Source: Oppiella nova
Taxonomy: Eukaryota; Arthropoda; Arachnida; Sarcoptiformes; Oppiidae
Assembly: GCA_905397405.1 (NCBI GenBank)
Contig: CAJPVJ010000373.1
Coordinates: 1 to 27,022 of the forward strand
Direction of reading: 5' to 3'
Length of the DNA stretch: 27,022 nt
The translations under genes and the position numbers were made by a program. Of the stretch, positions 1 through 13,600 are shown one piece after another; positions within the stretch are counted from its first letter, which is position 1; every line of letters starts with the position of its first letter. The notes under the pieces were generated by a model that was not told the origin of the DNA, did no database searches, and saw nothing but the letters and a program-made list of their open reading frames with translations.

Positions 1-168
1 ACTAAAGAATATTCGGAAACAAAAGAGCGAATCATTTCCGATAAATTGATTACAGAATTAGTGACACAAGAAAATAGTGGGAAGTGTTTGCACAGACACT
101 CAGTCCTACTCCTGAACTCTTGCCAAATGGATAACGAGTCGTTAAATATTTGGATGAATTATAGTTAA
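1..168 (+). CDS. Possible 3' end of an unrecognised upstream gene (cut by window edge)
   Basis: Frame 1 is open from the first base of the window to a TAA at 166-168, giving 55 codons. The stretch is less AT-rich than the DNA that follows, and the conceptual peptide has an ordinary mix of charged and polar residues. I do not recognise the protein. No splice acceptor can be judged because the left flank is missing. It could be the last coding exon of a plus-strand gene or a chance open frame, since 55 codons without a stop is only mildly unusual here. Confidence 0.25.
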   Translation, partial: TKEYSETKERIISDKLITELVTQENSGKCLHRHSVLLLNSCQMDNESLNIWMNYS

Positions 169-479
169 ACTGATGAGAAAAATAAGTGATTCGTAACAAG
201 AATTCCAGTTATTCTCGAAATTGGATCTCAATATCAGAAGAAAAGCTGATATTAACGGCAATCGATTGTTTGATATTCACATTACTACTGCTTTTACCTT
301 ACATTTGAATTCATTTGGTTTGCAAATTGTATATTATTTGATGTATTTCATTGTAACTAAAATGTAGTACTTGTTTGGAAACAAAGGCTATAAACATCCA
401 AATCGATATAGAAATTTAAAATTTTCATATCATAAATATTTTATTTTAAATTAATTTTTAATCATATATACAATATATT

Positions 480-718
480 TATTAATTAATATCATAAAAA
501 TCTCGATTTGTTTATTGTCACTTTAAGCCAATGAATTGAATACAAAACTGAAAAACAATGACTTTTTTTATAAACCCAAGAATTTACAGAATTATATCNT
601 ATTAATTAATATCATAAAAATCTCGATTTGTTTATTGTCACTTTAAGCCAATGAATTGAATACAAAACTGAAAAACAATGACTTTTTTTATAAACCCAAG
701 AATTTACAGAATTATATC
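480..718. repeat. Perfect 119-bp direct duplication split by one N (likely assembly artefact)
   Basis: Bases 480-598 and 600-718 are identical over 119 bp and are separated only by the single N at 599. The same arrangement recurs twice more in the window (19507-19777 and 25697-25951). This is what results when two contigs with overlapping ends are joined through a one-base gap without collapsing the overlap. The real genome very probably has one copy. Confidence 0.9.
599..599. other. Assembly gap (single N)
   Basis: A single unknown base sits exactly between the two identical 119-bp copies. Its length is a placeholder and not a measured gap. Confidence 0.95.
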
Positions 719-1341
719 TAATGTTTGCATTGGACTATAGTTTGTATTAAATACAATTTTGTCGTTTCTATCAAACTTATACCGATAATGTTTGCTAAAT
801 TATTAAACAAATAAATACTCCAGATAAATTTATTTAAAAATTAATACTCAACTTCTAATCAATAAATAAAATGACTGCAAGTTTTGAAAAACGTCCACTT
901 TGGTGACAAAACTATCGGGTTCATTATTAATATATGAATTTGAGTATTAGTTTTAAAATGCTTCCCACAATTGATACCACTTTCACAACAAATATATACT
1001 GTTATCAAGTCATAAATATTTTTGTATTACTTTACCAGGTATAAATACAAATCAATGTATATTTACAAATAAAATCAATAATGAATTAAACAAATAACAA
1101 AAAACAATTGTTTATCACATTTTGAATCTCAATCGAGATTTAAAACAAAATATTTCCATTAAATATAAAATTAATTTATGAATAAAACTTTCTTTTTGTA
1201 TATAAAAGCATTGATTTCTTCAAATATCAAAAAATTAATTTCAAAATATAATACAATAAGAGATTAATTGAACTGATTTTGGTATTGACTACAGAATCCA
1301 ATCACAAACGGGAACTAAATGCTGATAAAACGGACAATATT

Positions 1342-1648
1342 TCAGTGATTATTGTGATGATTGCCATCTTTGGTATCCTCCCTGGCCTTCATTAACATCC
1401 CAAACATGGTGAGCGCCAGTAGTTTGTCGAAGCCATCCATTGTCGTCCGTTGGATCCATTTGGGAATCGTTGTCCGCGCCTACAGTTGACATAAAAGTAG
1501 TTTGTTTTAAACAAAACCAGATTTCATGTCAATAATGAACACAAACCTGACTGAAGCCGAGCCTCTGAAGAATATAGTCGACGCCGTAGGGCTCGATGTT
1601 CTTCCCGGCCCACGACAGCAGCCGTACAGTCGGCTCCAAATGCCATAC
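1342..1648 (-). CDS. tweek: BLTP1/tweek terminal exons 6 and 7
   Basis: Two small exons, 1547-1648 (34 codons) and 1342-1479 (45 codons plus stop), encode the most conserved part of the family C-terminus: WHLEPTVRLLSW, then GVDYIL, then RTTIPKW. Exon 6 follows an unusual purine-rich acceptor (GGAAAG^GTATGG), but a textbook branch-point TACTAAT lies about 20 bases before it. The protein ends in a His/Asn-rich tail (HHNNH). The introns are 406 bp (1649-2054) and 67 bp (1480-1546). Confidence 0.88.
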
Positions 1649-4600
1649 CTTTCCATACATACACAGCATTAGTATATTTGTGGGCAATTTTCAAACTCAT
1701 TCAAAAACTCTAATTATAGATAAGACTAATAAGTGCTACGAATGGATCAAATTGAGAGAATTATCGCAAACTCTAGTGAAGCAGTTTTGTGAAGAGATTT
1801 ACAATAAAAGTGATCTCAAGTGTGCACTAAATCTCAATTGAAATCCAAACAAACAGTCTGTGATTAAAGAGTGAAGAGAAACTCAACACAATAGGACTCA
1901 AGTGATTACTATAGCATCGCTTAATGAGTTTCGCGAGTAATGAAAGCCTTCACAAAACGATTGACTAAATAATACGTTATATCACAGACTGTGTCCTCGA
2001 AAACGCGACAAACTATAAGACAAACCCCAAAAGTTTTTCCGAAACAACACTCACTTGACATATAAAGTCTCTCCAATCCCTTTGCATGGCTTCTAAGGAA
2101 TCTGTGGCCGATTTCTGGCTTTTATCAGCGCTCGGAGAATGACTTTTCATGATATTTGTGTCCTTTTCGGTGATATAAGAGCTGATGAGCTCGTGGAGGA
2201 AGAAGTAGGCCTCGGCGTCCACCGCCACGAAGATATGGTCGTCAAAGTCAGACACGAAAGCGCAGTCGACTTTGGGCTTCACGTCCGATGTGTTAGGGGT
2301 AGCGGTCGCCTGCAGGTGCTCTGTCTTGAGCTCCAATTGCATACTCGGAAACGCGAAGATTACTTCCTGCGAGTGATGATAGTCACCACTGGTCTTAGGA
2401 CTGGCCGACGCCCGCCTGTCGCGTGCCGGTGCGGGCGCGTAGTACTCGTTGGTCGACGGGATGGGAGTGCCGAAGATATCCAACTCCATGACGGCTGGGA
2501 AGCGGTCGACGTCGTCGATCTCGGAGGCGCTGAACGCGTAGTGGAACCACTCGTGCATATGTCTGAACTGCGGCGGAAACATGACATTCCTCGAGATTTT
2601 ACAAACGGTGGCCATTGTTTTGCGCGGCTGTTGTTCGCTGGAGTTGCGGCCCAACAGGAACGACAGGTTCTGCACCACATGTGTGTCCAGACTTCCGGAT
2701 TCGTTGACTATATTCTGGGCTTCGGTGGCGAATGAGATGGACGTATGTTTGAGACTAAAGGCGCCCCAACTCTTGGAGCGAAAGTTGATGCCATAGAAAC
2801 AGGCGAGCGATATGTTCTGAGCCCTGAGCTCCAGAGTGCCGCCCAGTATAGTGCCGTGAACTGGCAGTGGGTTGGGAAGGGTCGACAGGTGTACGCCCGA
2901 CACCAGACGCAACGCCTTTTGCCAATGTCTGTGATGTCGGGCCTCTGTAGTGATGGCCACGTTCTCCGCCGACTGTTGTGTCTGTGCGGCGCCGACAGTC
3001 AGTTGCGGCGAACCACTGCTCACACTCTGCGTCCGCTTCGAGGCCTGACTTTTGCCTTTAAATGACTGCCTATTATAGGTCTGGAGTGACGAGAAGACCC
3101 GTTTACTCGAGTGGAACTGTTGTGTGAAGAACTCCTCCAGTTTGGAGACAATCTTCATAATGTCAGGCGTTGTCGACTTCGACATCAAGATCTGCATTTG
3201 ATCCCAATTGAGGACTCCGTGAATGAATATAAGCGCCGGACGTTTGGTCGGATGCGAGGATTGGTTATAATTTTTGCTCAAATCTATTCTCCATTCGTCG
3301 CGTAAAGTGATGTCCAGATCGGATACCCTGATCATCAGAATACTGGTCCCCATGTAATCGATTCGCTTCTCCAGCGTATGTAAAGAGCAGACAAACTGGT
3401 GCTGAGGTTCGTTGCCTTTCACTTCCTTCACAGACATCTCGGTATTGATTTGACTCAACTCTATGATCCCGCCGACGATACCTCCCTTGGCGTCCAGTGT
3501 CGACCCGTCGAGGGCTAACCCAATCTTATAGCTCTTGCGTCCGCTCGAGTCGATCGATATGCGGCCGTCGGAGCGTAGACCGCGTGTCAACCAACTGGTG
3601 TTCCCCATAACGTTCCCCATATTCATCGAAATATTCAATTTCGACAGATTTACAGAAAACAGGACTAATGTCTCCCACGGGTTGGATGACAACATGAATG
3701 GTCGCGAATCGCTTCGGGATGTGTGGCGATACACTTTGCGACGGCCGGTGGGGTCGTCCAGATTGAGTCGGAGTCCCTCTCGGCTGGCGTTGGATGACTC
3801 GGGCTTATGAAACGTGCGAACAGTAGTTCCCGTTTGGTTGGACTCCTCAGAGCTGGTATCCGACAGATCTTTGCTATCTGTGAGTGAGTCATCCTCTTCC
3901 TCCTGATCGCTGAATATAGCGCTTATAGTGTGGTCTCCGATGAACATACGCTTCCAAATGGATTTGCGATACCAGGCCTTAGGAAAGGCTAAGATCTCGT
4001 TGAGTCGTCGCATGTCGTACTTGAAAGAAGCGGATCCGATATCACAGGTGGCGGAGAAGCGGAAGCTCTGCGCTATGGAGTCGCTGATCGAGAGCTTACG
4101 AGATCTGGAAATATTGATTTTGACAAACTCTACCTGAAGACTGAGCGAGTCTTTGCGGTCCGAGTAAGACATGCCTTCGCTGTCTTTGGCGGCCGACGAC
4201 AGGTGTGCCGTCGTCTTCTTCTGACCGCCGTATGGGTGGAAGATATAGAGCGAGAAGTCGGCCAAACATCCGGTGACACTGAGACCGCCCATCGATGTGC
4301 TGGTGGTGGCGGCCGACTCTGTGGACGTCTTGTGTGTATAGCGGGTATACTTGGGTGGAGAGCACTGACCGGACTGCAAGTCTTCGTCTGACGAGCGCTT
4401 CGACGAGAAGACCAAATCAATTGATGGCAAATGAAGCAGACATTCGACGCGAGACACAGGAAGACAACAGAAGCGGACGACAGTCGGCTGAACGTGAAAG
4501 TAGACGATCACATCGACCGGGAATGAGGCGTATGTGGCGTATTGTGCGGGCACTGGAGGCGCCTCACCCTCGCCGGTGAACACGTTGGGCGCTGACGATG

Positions 4601-7600
4601 AGGTCGGGGTCTTTGGCGGCACTGTTATGGGAATGGGTTCGAGCGCTTGCTCTAAGAAGTCTAATATGTTTGGACTGATGAGTGTCTCGTCTGGAATGCT
4701 GTGTAATGTGATCCACGCGAAGAGTGTGGCCTTCTTTGAGGCCAACTTCTTGTTTGGCAACAATTGCTGACCATTTTGTTGAGCACTGGTGTCTGGGTCT
4801 GTGCGATGTTCCGACTGCTGTCTTGTGGTCTGTCTGTCACTCAACTGAACGCTCTCTTCGGACGATGTCTTGGAGTTGTAGTGGAGTTTAATATCGAGTC
4901 CTGGGATGAGAAATACTGTAAAGTCAGCGATTTGTCCGCTTAGATGTGTCGGGTGTTTGAGTCGAGACGATGAGAGGTTCGGTTTCAATGTGTTATTGGA
5001 TGTGGTTTTGGTGAGTCTATTGCCGGAACGGGATTTGTTGGCGTTATGGTTGGGGGACAGCAGTGAATCGTAAGGACCGCCCGAAAAGCTGCGCTCTTTT
5101 TGCATTGGTTTTGGTTTGTCCTCGTCTTTGGTGTTCTGATCCTTTGTATGCAAAACACATTTCCCGGAATTGAAGAATATCTTGACATCCAATTCAAAGT
5201 CTATGTTGGGTTCCGTTTGATAGGTCTGTTTGGCGGCCAAACCACTGGACCGCTCGCCTATCGATGAGTCGATACTCTCGTCGTATTCAGAGGAAAGACT
5301 GCCCTGTTTTCTGGGGTCAGAATCACTGCACATAATGTAAAACAATGATTATTAGCACTGATTCTACACTTTGAGGTGAATTAATACAAACCGTTCGGTA
5401 GTTTTGGTGATCTTCGGAATCTTCGGAATGGGAAACTCAGATGTGGTGGTACTAGAGGACTGTTCGAAACTGAATGTAGGCGTCTGTGCGCTCTCACAAC
5501 TGCTCTGCGATTCCACTGAAGAACTGGTTATCGATGCGGCCGTAGGACTGAGCGGTGAGTCGGGAACTATAGGTCCAGTTGTTTTAGGAATCGGAATACT
5601 CGCAGATGTTCTGCAAAAACAAACAATTCATTCAGAAATCAATTCAAATGAAATGATAAAACAAAACAATTACTTAAGTTTGGGAACCGATTCCATGGCC
5701 GAATCGAAAGATCCCGGTTTGAAGGCATCCAACGGCGAGTCTTCACCAGAATTCTCAGTCATTTCATTGGTTTCGTTATACGAATGAAGAGATTTACTGA
5801 ACATCTTTCCGCCAATCGATAGCTTGTCTTTGAAAGACGATTGCCTAACACTCGGTCGCCGAAGCTTTTTGATGACATCTCTGCGGAAGTTCTGAAAGAT
5901 AGCCGCTTCGAGTTCGTGGAGACGCTGCACCTCCTGTTCAATAGTGGTATGACTGGCACCCAATTGGCGCAAATCGTTTATGATCTTCACCTGTTCGTTG
6001 AGCTCCTTCTCTATAATACGCGATCTCTGCTTATTATCCACCGAAACATCTCTTAATAGCGAATCTCTTCTCAATCGTGTCGTCTCTATATCCACGTCTT
6101 CGGTCTTCACCTGTTCCTCTGGTGGCTGTTCATCGACAGTAGTGTTTCCGTACTCAGTGGTTGAGATGTCACCGTCGTCTTCATCCTCATCGCCAGCAAT
6201 GGCAGTCATTGTCTTAAAGAGTGCTGAGAAGTGTTTGCCAATAGAGGTGTCGAAGTGTATGTCGAAGCCCTCCATCTTCCACGAGACGTTCAGAAGCCAT
6301 TTGGCGTCACTCGGGCTCTGGTGTGATGTTATAGTACGCGAACAGATCTCATACGTGCCCTCAGACACCACACATAGGTTTCTGATGTTGGGGTCAATGC
6401 TGTCGGGCTTCCAGTCGTCGAGAGACGTCTCGAAGTCGTCGGCAAACCGGATGCAGAGACCCGTGAACTGGGCTTTACTCACGAGTGAACCGCAAGAACA
6501 GGCGCTGATTTGCGTGTTTTCCAGAGTGATCACCAGCGCGTCCTTCAGCTCCGACTCGAAGCCTTTGCTCTGATTGAGCGCCGATATGGTTGGGTTTGTG
6601 ATGGGAAGACAGGCGCCCAAGTCGTCGACAGTGAGCTGCAGGAAGAGTGTGCCAATGGTTTGCGAACCCATTTGAGCGATTGGTTGCACTTTTCCAAACA
6701 CCTGTTGGGTCGCCAAAACCACTTCCGAGTTCAGGTTAGACCGCTGTTCCGTCCAATACTCGTAAGCGTTCTTATAGTTCAGCCAAACGAGCACCGCTTT
6801 GTCCAACGCCAGGGGCTGTATGTAGACCAACGGCCGGTGCAGCGCAATGAGCACAGCCTCCTTGTCCTCGATGTCCGTGTTGACGACCATCTCGTCCTGC
6901 AGTGCGTTCCTCATACTGATCCGTGTCTTAAAGTACGCCAACTGTTGGAACTCCGGTTCCGCCTCTTCGAAGATCGCGTTTCTGATGAGTTGACCCAAAG
7001 CTACGTTGACGTCGACCTGGAGTTTGATGAACAGCTTGAGGTTGAGGTCTTTGGAGGACATGTTCTGCACGCGATTCGACAGTTGGAGTTCAATGAGACC
7101 CGTCTCCAGACGCACGGCACTACTGGTGGGCGTTGTGGCCGTTATTTGAATGCCTTTCAGCCGTAAGTGGAGTGAGAAGAGGACATAACGCGAGCGCCGG
7201 TTCTTATCGCTGCCGCCGAATAGCAACTCTTCGTCGATGATCTTCGTGTCGGTTCCCGACATCTTCTGCACGACTTCATTCACTTCCTTCATAAACACCT
7301 TCTGAACGAGAAGTAAGTGATTGAGTAAATCAGTGGTGAGGCTGTGCTCGAAGGAGCCTATGTCTGCCGTGGCGTTCAAATAACTGCCTTTCCGTAAGAC
7401 AATTCCCTCGGCAAAAGACTCAGAACGCGTAGGTCCAGCGGTTCCAGCGGTTCCTTTGTTCAGATCTTCTATATATTCGGCCGACACATGGATTTGCGGC
7501 AAATCCACGTTCGCAGAGGACGGCAGGTTGGCTTCGGTGGGCAATACTTTGGTGTTGAAGCTTAAGGTGTGCTGATGGACATCGATGATAAACTTGGCTT

Positions 7601-10600
7601 TATTACCAGTGATGCCATTACTGGTCACTCTTCCCATCTGATACTGGGCTCGAAGTGACGGCAATAATGAGGCGCCGATTGTAAACGAGTCCAGAATTAC
7701 GCTGAACTGAACGACAATTGGTTTAATCATAGGTTGTCTCAGTTGTTGGGCGTCCAGAGGATTATCTAATCCTCCGCTCACGTCAGGCATGTCTTCGGCA
7801 AACATTCTCGGCTTTTGTGAGTCCTGTTGTCCGTAAGACGAGGTCATAGTCTCGGTGTCCATCTGTTGTCGCGATAGTCTTGACGGCTGTCTCGATGCCC
7901 TCAACTCCTGCAAAGTGGTCGACAATTGACGACCGGATCGGGTCATCATTCCGTGCAGAGCTATGGGATGTTGGGGTATGTCTATCATAATGGGGCCGAT
8001 TGTCAATAAAGCCGAGTTGGCGTCCCTTCCCTTCCGATTCTGACACGATATCAATGTCTGCGACTTCCCGACAGTCATCTTAACGACCAATTGCTGACTG
8101 CCAGGCATTTCCTCCAACAACGAGATGGCGGTCTGACCCAACTGTCCGTTCAGTGACGACTCGAACCACTTCTTAGATCCGCGACACTTCTGTTTGTGGG
8201 TAACACTGACGTGAAACGCGGATAACTCGCCCTCCAGTTTGAGACCACTAAGCATTGCCAACAGACCCACGCGTCTGATCTTACAGACACCGAACACCAC
8301 AATCGGTGTCCACTCTCTCTGTATCAACGCATTGGTAAAGCTCTTGAGCTGATCGCTGGACACTATATTTGTAGCAGACTTTCGGTGCACTGAATGAGTA
8401 TTAAAATTCACGTTTGGTTTGGCCGGCGGTGCGGCTGACGGTGAACTCAACTCTTCCATCTCAATGGACTGATCCTTCAGTGGCTCATACCTACCGGTGC
8501 CCTTATACTCGTCTTCCATCTGTATCTTAGTCTCGGGTACCGGTGCGCCGGACTGCATGAGTGAACTCACTCTTTCGATAACAGTTTTGGTCTTAGTTTC
8601 GGGTTTTGTTTGGTAGAGATCCAGCAGATAATACATAGTCTTCCAGCACATGGGTTGCTGTACGGGCTCTCGGAGTCGCACCGGCTCTTCGACTAGTGTT
8701 ACGTCTGAATCCGAGTCATCGGGAATAGAGATCGCGATCTCTTCCTTGTGTTTAGCGATGTGTTCGCCGAATGTCTCGTTCTTATAGCTGGAACTCGAAG
8801 GCGTATGACTAGTGGTGTCCGTCTCAGAGGTGCGGACTTTCACTTTGTGCCCCAAATCCAGATTATCTCTCATGGATTGCACTCTATTTGATCGCATCTC
8901 GAGTCGCGTCTCTTTCACGTTCTCATACATAGCTGTGAACTGATGGAGGAGTCGAAGGAGTGGTAAATTGACTCTTTGGTCGATACCAGTGATGTCGACA
9001 CTGAAGTTGATGAGTGTCGTCGTCTGACTCATGCCGTCCGGTCCCACGATCACAATGGGACACACTTTGCTGTCTTTCTGCGGATTTCCCTCTGATTTCT
9101 CAAAGTCTTTCACTTTTCTTAAGTCAAACTCAACGCCCAGTCCTTCGCACAGGAAGGCCGACGCCTCGAGAGTGTTGTCCACTTTGAGGCGGTGTTTGAA
9201 AGGCGAGGCGTGCGCTGGGGTCTCAAAGTTGACGACTTGTATATGACTCGGAGACAGGAGACGCGATGGACTGCGGCTCCGATTGGGTGACCTGTTCTCG
9301 GACTCGACGATATCGATCTTAAAGAGCTTAATGCGGCCACAAATGGACACTTTTGTGCCCAACTGTCCAAACTCCAGACACGACTGGTTGTCTTCTTCGT
9401 TCAGTTTCTGACACAACGACGATATGAAGGGATGGAATATCTCGCGGACGTCACTCATCTGCGCCACAGTCGGCAGGAATGACACGTCCTGTGCCGTCAA
9501 CTGCTGGGTCTGGGCTTTGCCCTCATTATCAGTGCTGTTGATGGACTGCAAAGTGTTGAGTTTGGAGTCGTTTTGGTCGAGCAGAGGGGCCGACGTCTTG
9601 CGCAACGAATTGGTCAGATTTGTCACGTTTTTCATATAGTCCTGCTGTCGAGCCATCCACCAGTAGAGGTTCTCCTCGCCGTAGTTGTCATGACTGCCGC
9701 CATCCAAATGGTTGTCATCGTTGGGCAGTTGGTCGACACCCAACTCATTGCCATTAGCCTCGAGACTAGAGAGCGTCGACTTCAGACTCATTTGACTCTC
9801 TTCTCGCTTCACATTCATAAGACGTGTTGCGCTGTTCTGACTGTTGGGTGAGAACAGGAATTCATAGGCTTTGTTAACTCCCGTCCCAATCGTCTCGAAC
9901 GGCGCTGTTATGAGCGGCGGTATTGATATGGAAGCCCTGTTAGACCGGGGAAAGTAGGTCTGCATTACACTGAGTTTGCGTTTCGGTTGAGCGGAACCGG
10001 CGTTAGAGTCATCGTTGGGCTGACTGTTGCTCTTCGATGTCTTCTTCTTGGCATTCAATTCAATGTTTTCCACAGAAATCCTGTCCAACACTTTGGGATC
10101 GGTGTTGAGTCCCGTGTTTTCGCGCAACAGTTGAGTGGTTTCGTCGTTCACTTCGGTCTCTTCGTCGCCGGAATCCGTTTCGACGGATATCTGTTTGGAT
10201 CGCTCCTCAAGCAGTACCCGAAGTGGGTGTTTGTCTCCCTTTCTTAGCCTCAGGTTCTGCTGTATAAACAAAGGCATATACAGAGCATTCTTCCACTGTC
10301 TGCAAAGGGCTACTATTCCTCTCTGAAGGTCCGAAAGACACGGAAGTGTTTCTACTTTTAGATTTAACTCAAACTCTTCGGATAATGCGATTGAGTTGTA
10401 ATAACGTCTTAAGGCAGACACCAATTGACAGGAGGGGTCGTCTTGAAGTGATTTGGCTAACGGTGTGAACAGACGCGACAAATGCTTGCTTTGAGGCGGT
10501 GTGTGAACGCCCTTCACGTCCAAACCCAATGTCATGAGACATACGATAACTGAGTTCACTCTCTGTTCACTTAGTTTCGACAAACGCTTTGCGGATATAA

Positions 10601-13600
10601 TGAGCCGATCGGTGACCGAAATCCAGGCGCTGATGGAAGGGGCGGCTGAGCTCAACAGATGCCAATCCAATCGCGTGAAATCAATTTTCCTGGTGTTGGG
10701 TGTCTTCGGTGGGGCCGCGAAGTTGAACCAAACGGTCGACACTTCGGCCACACATGAGGACGAGTGACTCGATTCGTGAACGGCTTCGATGTCGCGCACA
10801 AACTCCGGACTCTTATCGTTGGGTTCATCGCATTTGGGCTTCAGTTCAACGAAGTTGTCCTCATTTTTCTTAAACTTAACGCCTTTTATGTTAATGTCTT
10901 CTATTCCGCACTCAAACATAATGAACCCCAACAGGTGTTCCTCATCCCTGGGCTCACCACTGGTTTGCACCTTCAGATATATACCGCCGGTATTATCAGT
11001 GGTGGCGTCGCCGTCAATAACACAGTCCTGTCGCTGCAATGGTTTACGACTTTGCCGGGACTGACGGGAACTGGAGTCTGTGTCCGAAGCACCGGGTGTT
11101 TGCGAGCGAACGATCTTAAAGTCCACTTTACTATAACGACAGGGAATGACAGTCAGTATCGCGTCCTTCAATATTGTACTGCTATTCTTGAGTCGAGACA
11201 ACTGAATGTGTATTGATTTGAGTGAAGCGCTGGCAATGGTTTCCTCGAGATTTGTGTCCACCGTTTCGATGGTTAAGGACTCGATTTCAGACAACTCTTT
11301 CTTTGGCTTTTTGCTGAAGAATCGGGTCATCAGTGCCTTCTCTGTGAACGATAGGGTCGACACTGAGCTCTGATCCATAAACGTGTGAAGAGTGCGGCGC
11401 TGTTTGATGTGATGGGACGAGAAGAACGTGATGTCGTCGACGGAGACCGTCATCACCGACACACACGTCAAGTCTTTGATGTTATCCAATGCGGCGAATG
11501 AGATGAGCTCTTCCACTATCGACGCCTGCATTAGATTGACATTAATTTTGTTGATGTATACGAATGACAAGAGTTTGAATGTCTTCGCCTCTTCCAACTG
11601 ATTGGCCACTAAAGAGGTGTCCTTATTGTCGGCGATTCGGCGACTGTTTTGCTTCAGATTCTGGCGCCGAATCAGTGTCTGCCACGCCTTGGCATTCAAT
11701 TGTCCCAAATATAACATCTTCTCCTTCTTCAGCTTATTGTTGGCCTCGACTTCGTTCAGACAATTCAGGTTCAGGTGATTGAGTACTGAAATCGGGTGAA
11801 GGGATGTGAGGGTCGGCGTCACACTCTCCACAAACGACTTCAAGCCCTCCAACGACAGCGGAGAGAGCTTGACATCGATTTCATTATTCAGTTTTATAAG
11901 AAGTGTTATCTTTTCGCACTTGATTTCCACGTTTTTCGAGATAATGTCTTCGCATTTCTTGTCGTCAGTCTCTTTGGTGCCATCGTTGGTGTGTTCGGCG
12001 CCACTGTTTTCACTCAAATTCTTGTCCATCTCGAAGAATACGGATCCGGGAATGAAGTCGTTTTTGGCGAACGGAGAGCTGTTCTTATCGGTCGACTCGT
12101 CTTTTCGGGCGATCCTAAGGCACGAGAATCCGTGCGAATTCACTCTGAATTTGGGTCTCCACTGAGATTTCCTTAGAAACCAGTCTTTAGTGGACACATG
12201 CGATGGTGTCAAGTGGGGAACGGGTGGCGGAACGTCCCAATTATAGCACACGTATTGCGACAAATGGGAGGCGTATGAAGACATTAAAAGCGGTGAATCG
12301 GGAATCGGTTTCTCCAATTGGTTCCTGAGGTCGACGAGCGCCAGGTCTTCGTGCGACGAAAGCGCAGATATGAACGAATTGCTTGAATTGATTGAGTGCC
12401 GGTCGCCGCCCTTCTTCATGTCATCGCCGGTCAGAGTAACCGATTCTGATGTCAAACAACTGAAGTATTGTGTCGTCGAGTCAGTGATGTTTGGCGTAAC
12501 CGCCGAGTGATACGAATCACTACTCGTGAGCGGCTGTTTGGCGGACGCGTAGGAACTACTCGTAGACTTCGCGGCGTTCGAGACGTCCTCTGCCGAGAAG
12601 TATCGCTCGGACGCCGAAGAGCCCGACTCTAAAGACTTTGTGCGAAACACTTCGGAGTTATGTGTGGGAGAGTTGGCCTCAAAATCCACTTTCTTTTCAG
12701 TCGTCGCTTCGGCTTTTTGTTGGCTTCGGATGATATCGAGAATAACCGATGATTTGTAAATGTCTTCAACAGCGCCTCCACTTTCGCTTAGACTTCGATT
12801 CCGTTTGAAGGTCTCATCGCACGTGTCGTCCAATTCATTTCGCTTTGTTTGCGACGGAATCCTAAATGAGGCCGACTTTGATGGCGATCTCATCGATGGC
12901 GAGTCCTTAGGCATTGGAGGCGATGTCACTGACAACGAGTTACTCGATGGCTGAGTGGGTGTCGTCTGTTGTCGAGACATAAACCGATATTTGAAGCTCG
13001 CCTTCAACTCCGTTTTGCTGTCACTCATCGACTCGGAGAGGGATGGCGTCAACTGTTCCTCAAAGAATGGCACCAAATCTAACAACTCTTCGTCGTCGCA
13101 CTCATCCGTATCCACTCTGAGACCCAACACATACTCTCCCCTATGCAACAGACTCTCGCCAAACGCCAGGTCTTTGTTTGCACTGAAATCCGTGTAGAAC
13201 TTCGAGATATCGGTTTCAGTGGCACTGGAGTTACGTTTGGAGACATTGAAGAAATTGATTCCCACTTTATTGTTGCCAAAGAAGGCCGAACCGCCGACAC
13301 ACCCGCACTTGCCTACCAGTGCGGCGGGCAATACATTGGTGTCCTCTGACCAGAGAAACCAGAGGCGCTTAGTCTTCTTGTCGTGTATCTTAAGGAATGT
13401 ACTCTGAGATTGGGTGTAGTTGTCCACCGATGACAACAGCTCGGCCGAGTCCACAAACAGCGGACCCAATGACAAACTGCTCACTTCCAGCCATTGAGTC
13501 ACTTCTCTGGTCAGCGATAGTCTGCTTTTCTGGTCACTTGATTTGGCGCTTGTGCTCGAGCTTACGGTATGCGGAGGACTGTTGGTCCGCACAAACTGTC

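Larger units (their letters stand above)
169..1341. other. AT-rich intergenic region downstream of BLTP1
   Basis: This stretch is very AT-rich and has no convincing coding frame on either strand. It holds the 3' untranslated region of the minus-strand BLTP1 gene at its right end. I saw no clear AATAAA on the minus strand within the first few hundred bases after that stop codon. The duplicated segment around the N at 599 lies inside it. Confidence 0.6.

Noticed and set aside
1596-1841. Plus-strand open frame of 81 codons
   Set aside because: It starts in an antisense position within BLTP1 exon 6 and runs into an intron. The minus strand explains the conserved part.
2139-2735. Plus-strand open frame of 198 codons opposite BLTP1 exon 5
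   Set aside because: It is a mirror of a conserved minus-strand exon with no splice or start context of its own.
5980-6573. Plus-strand open frame of 197 codons opposite BLTP1
   Set aside because: Ser/Val-rich antisense shadow over well-supported coding sequence.
6510-7166. Plus-strand open frame of 218 codons inside BLTP1
   Set aside because: It is antisense to conserved coding sequence of the giant exon, has Arg/His/Val-rich shadow composition, and matches no family I know.
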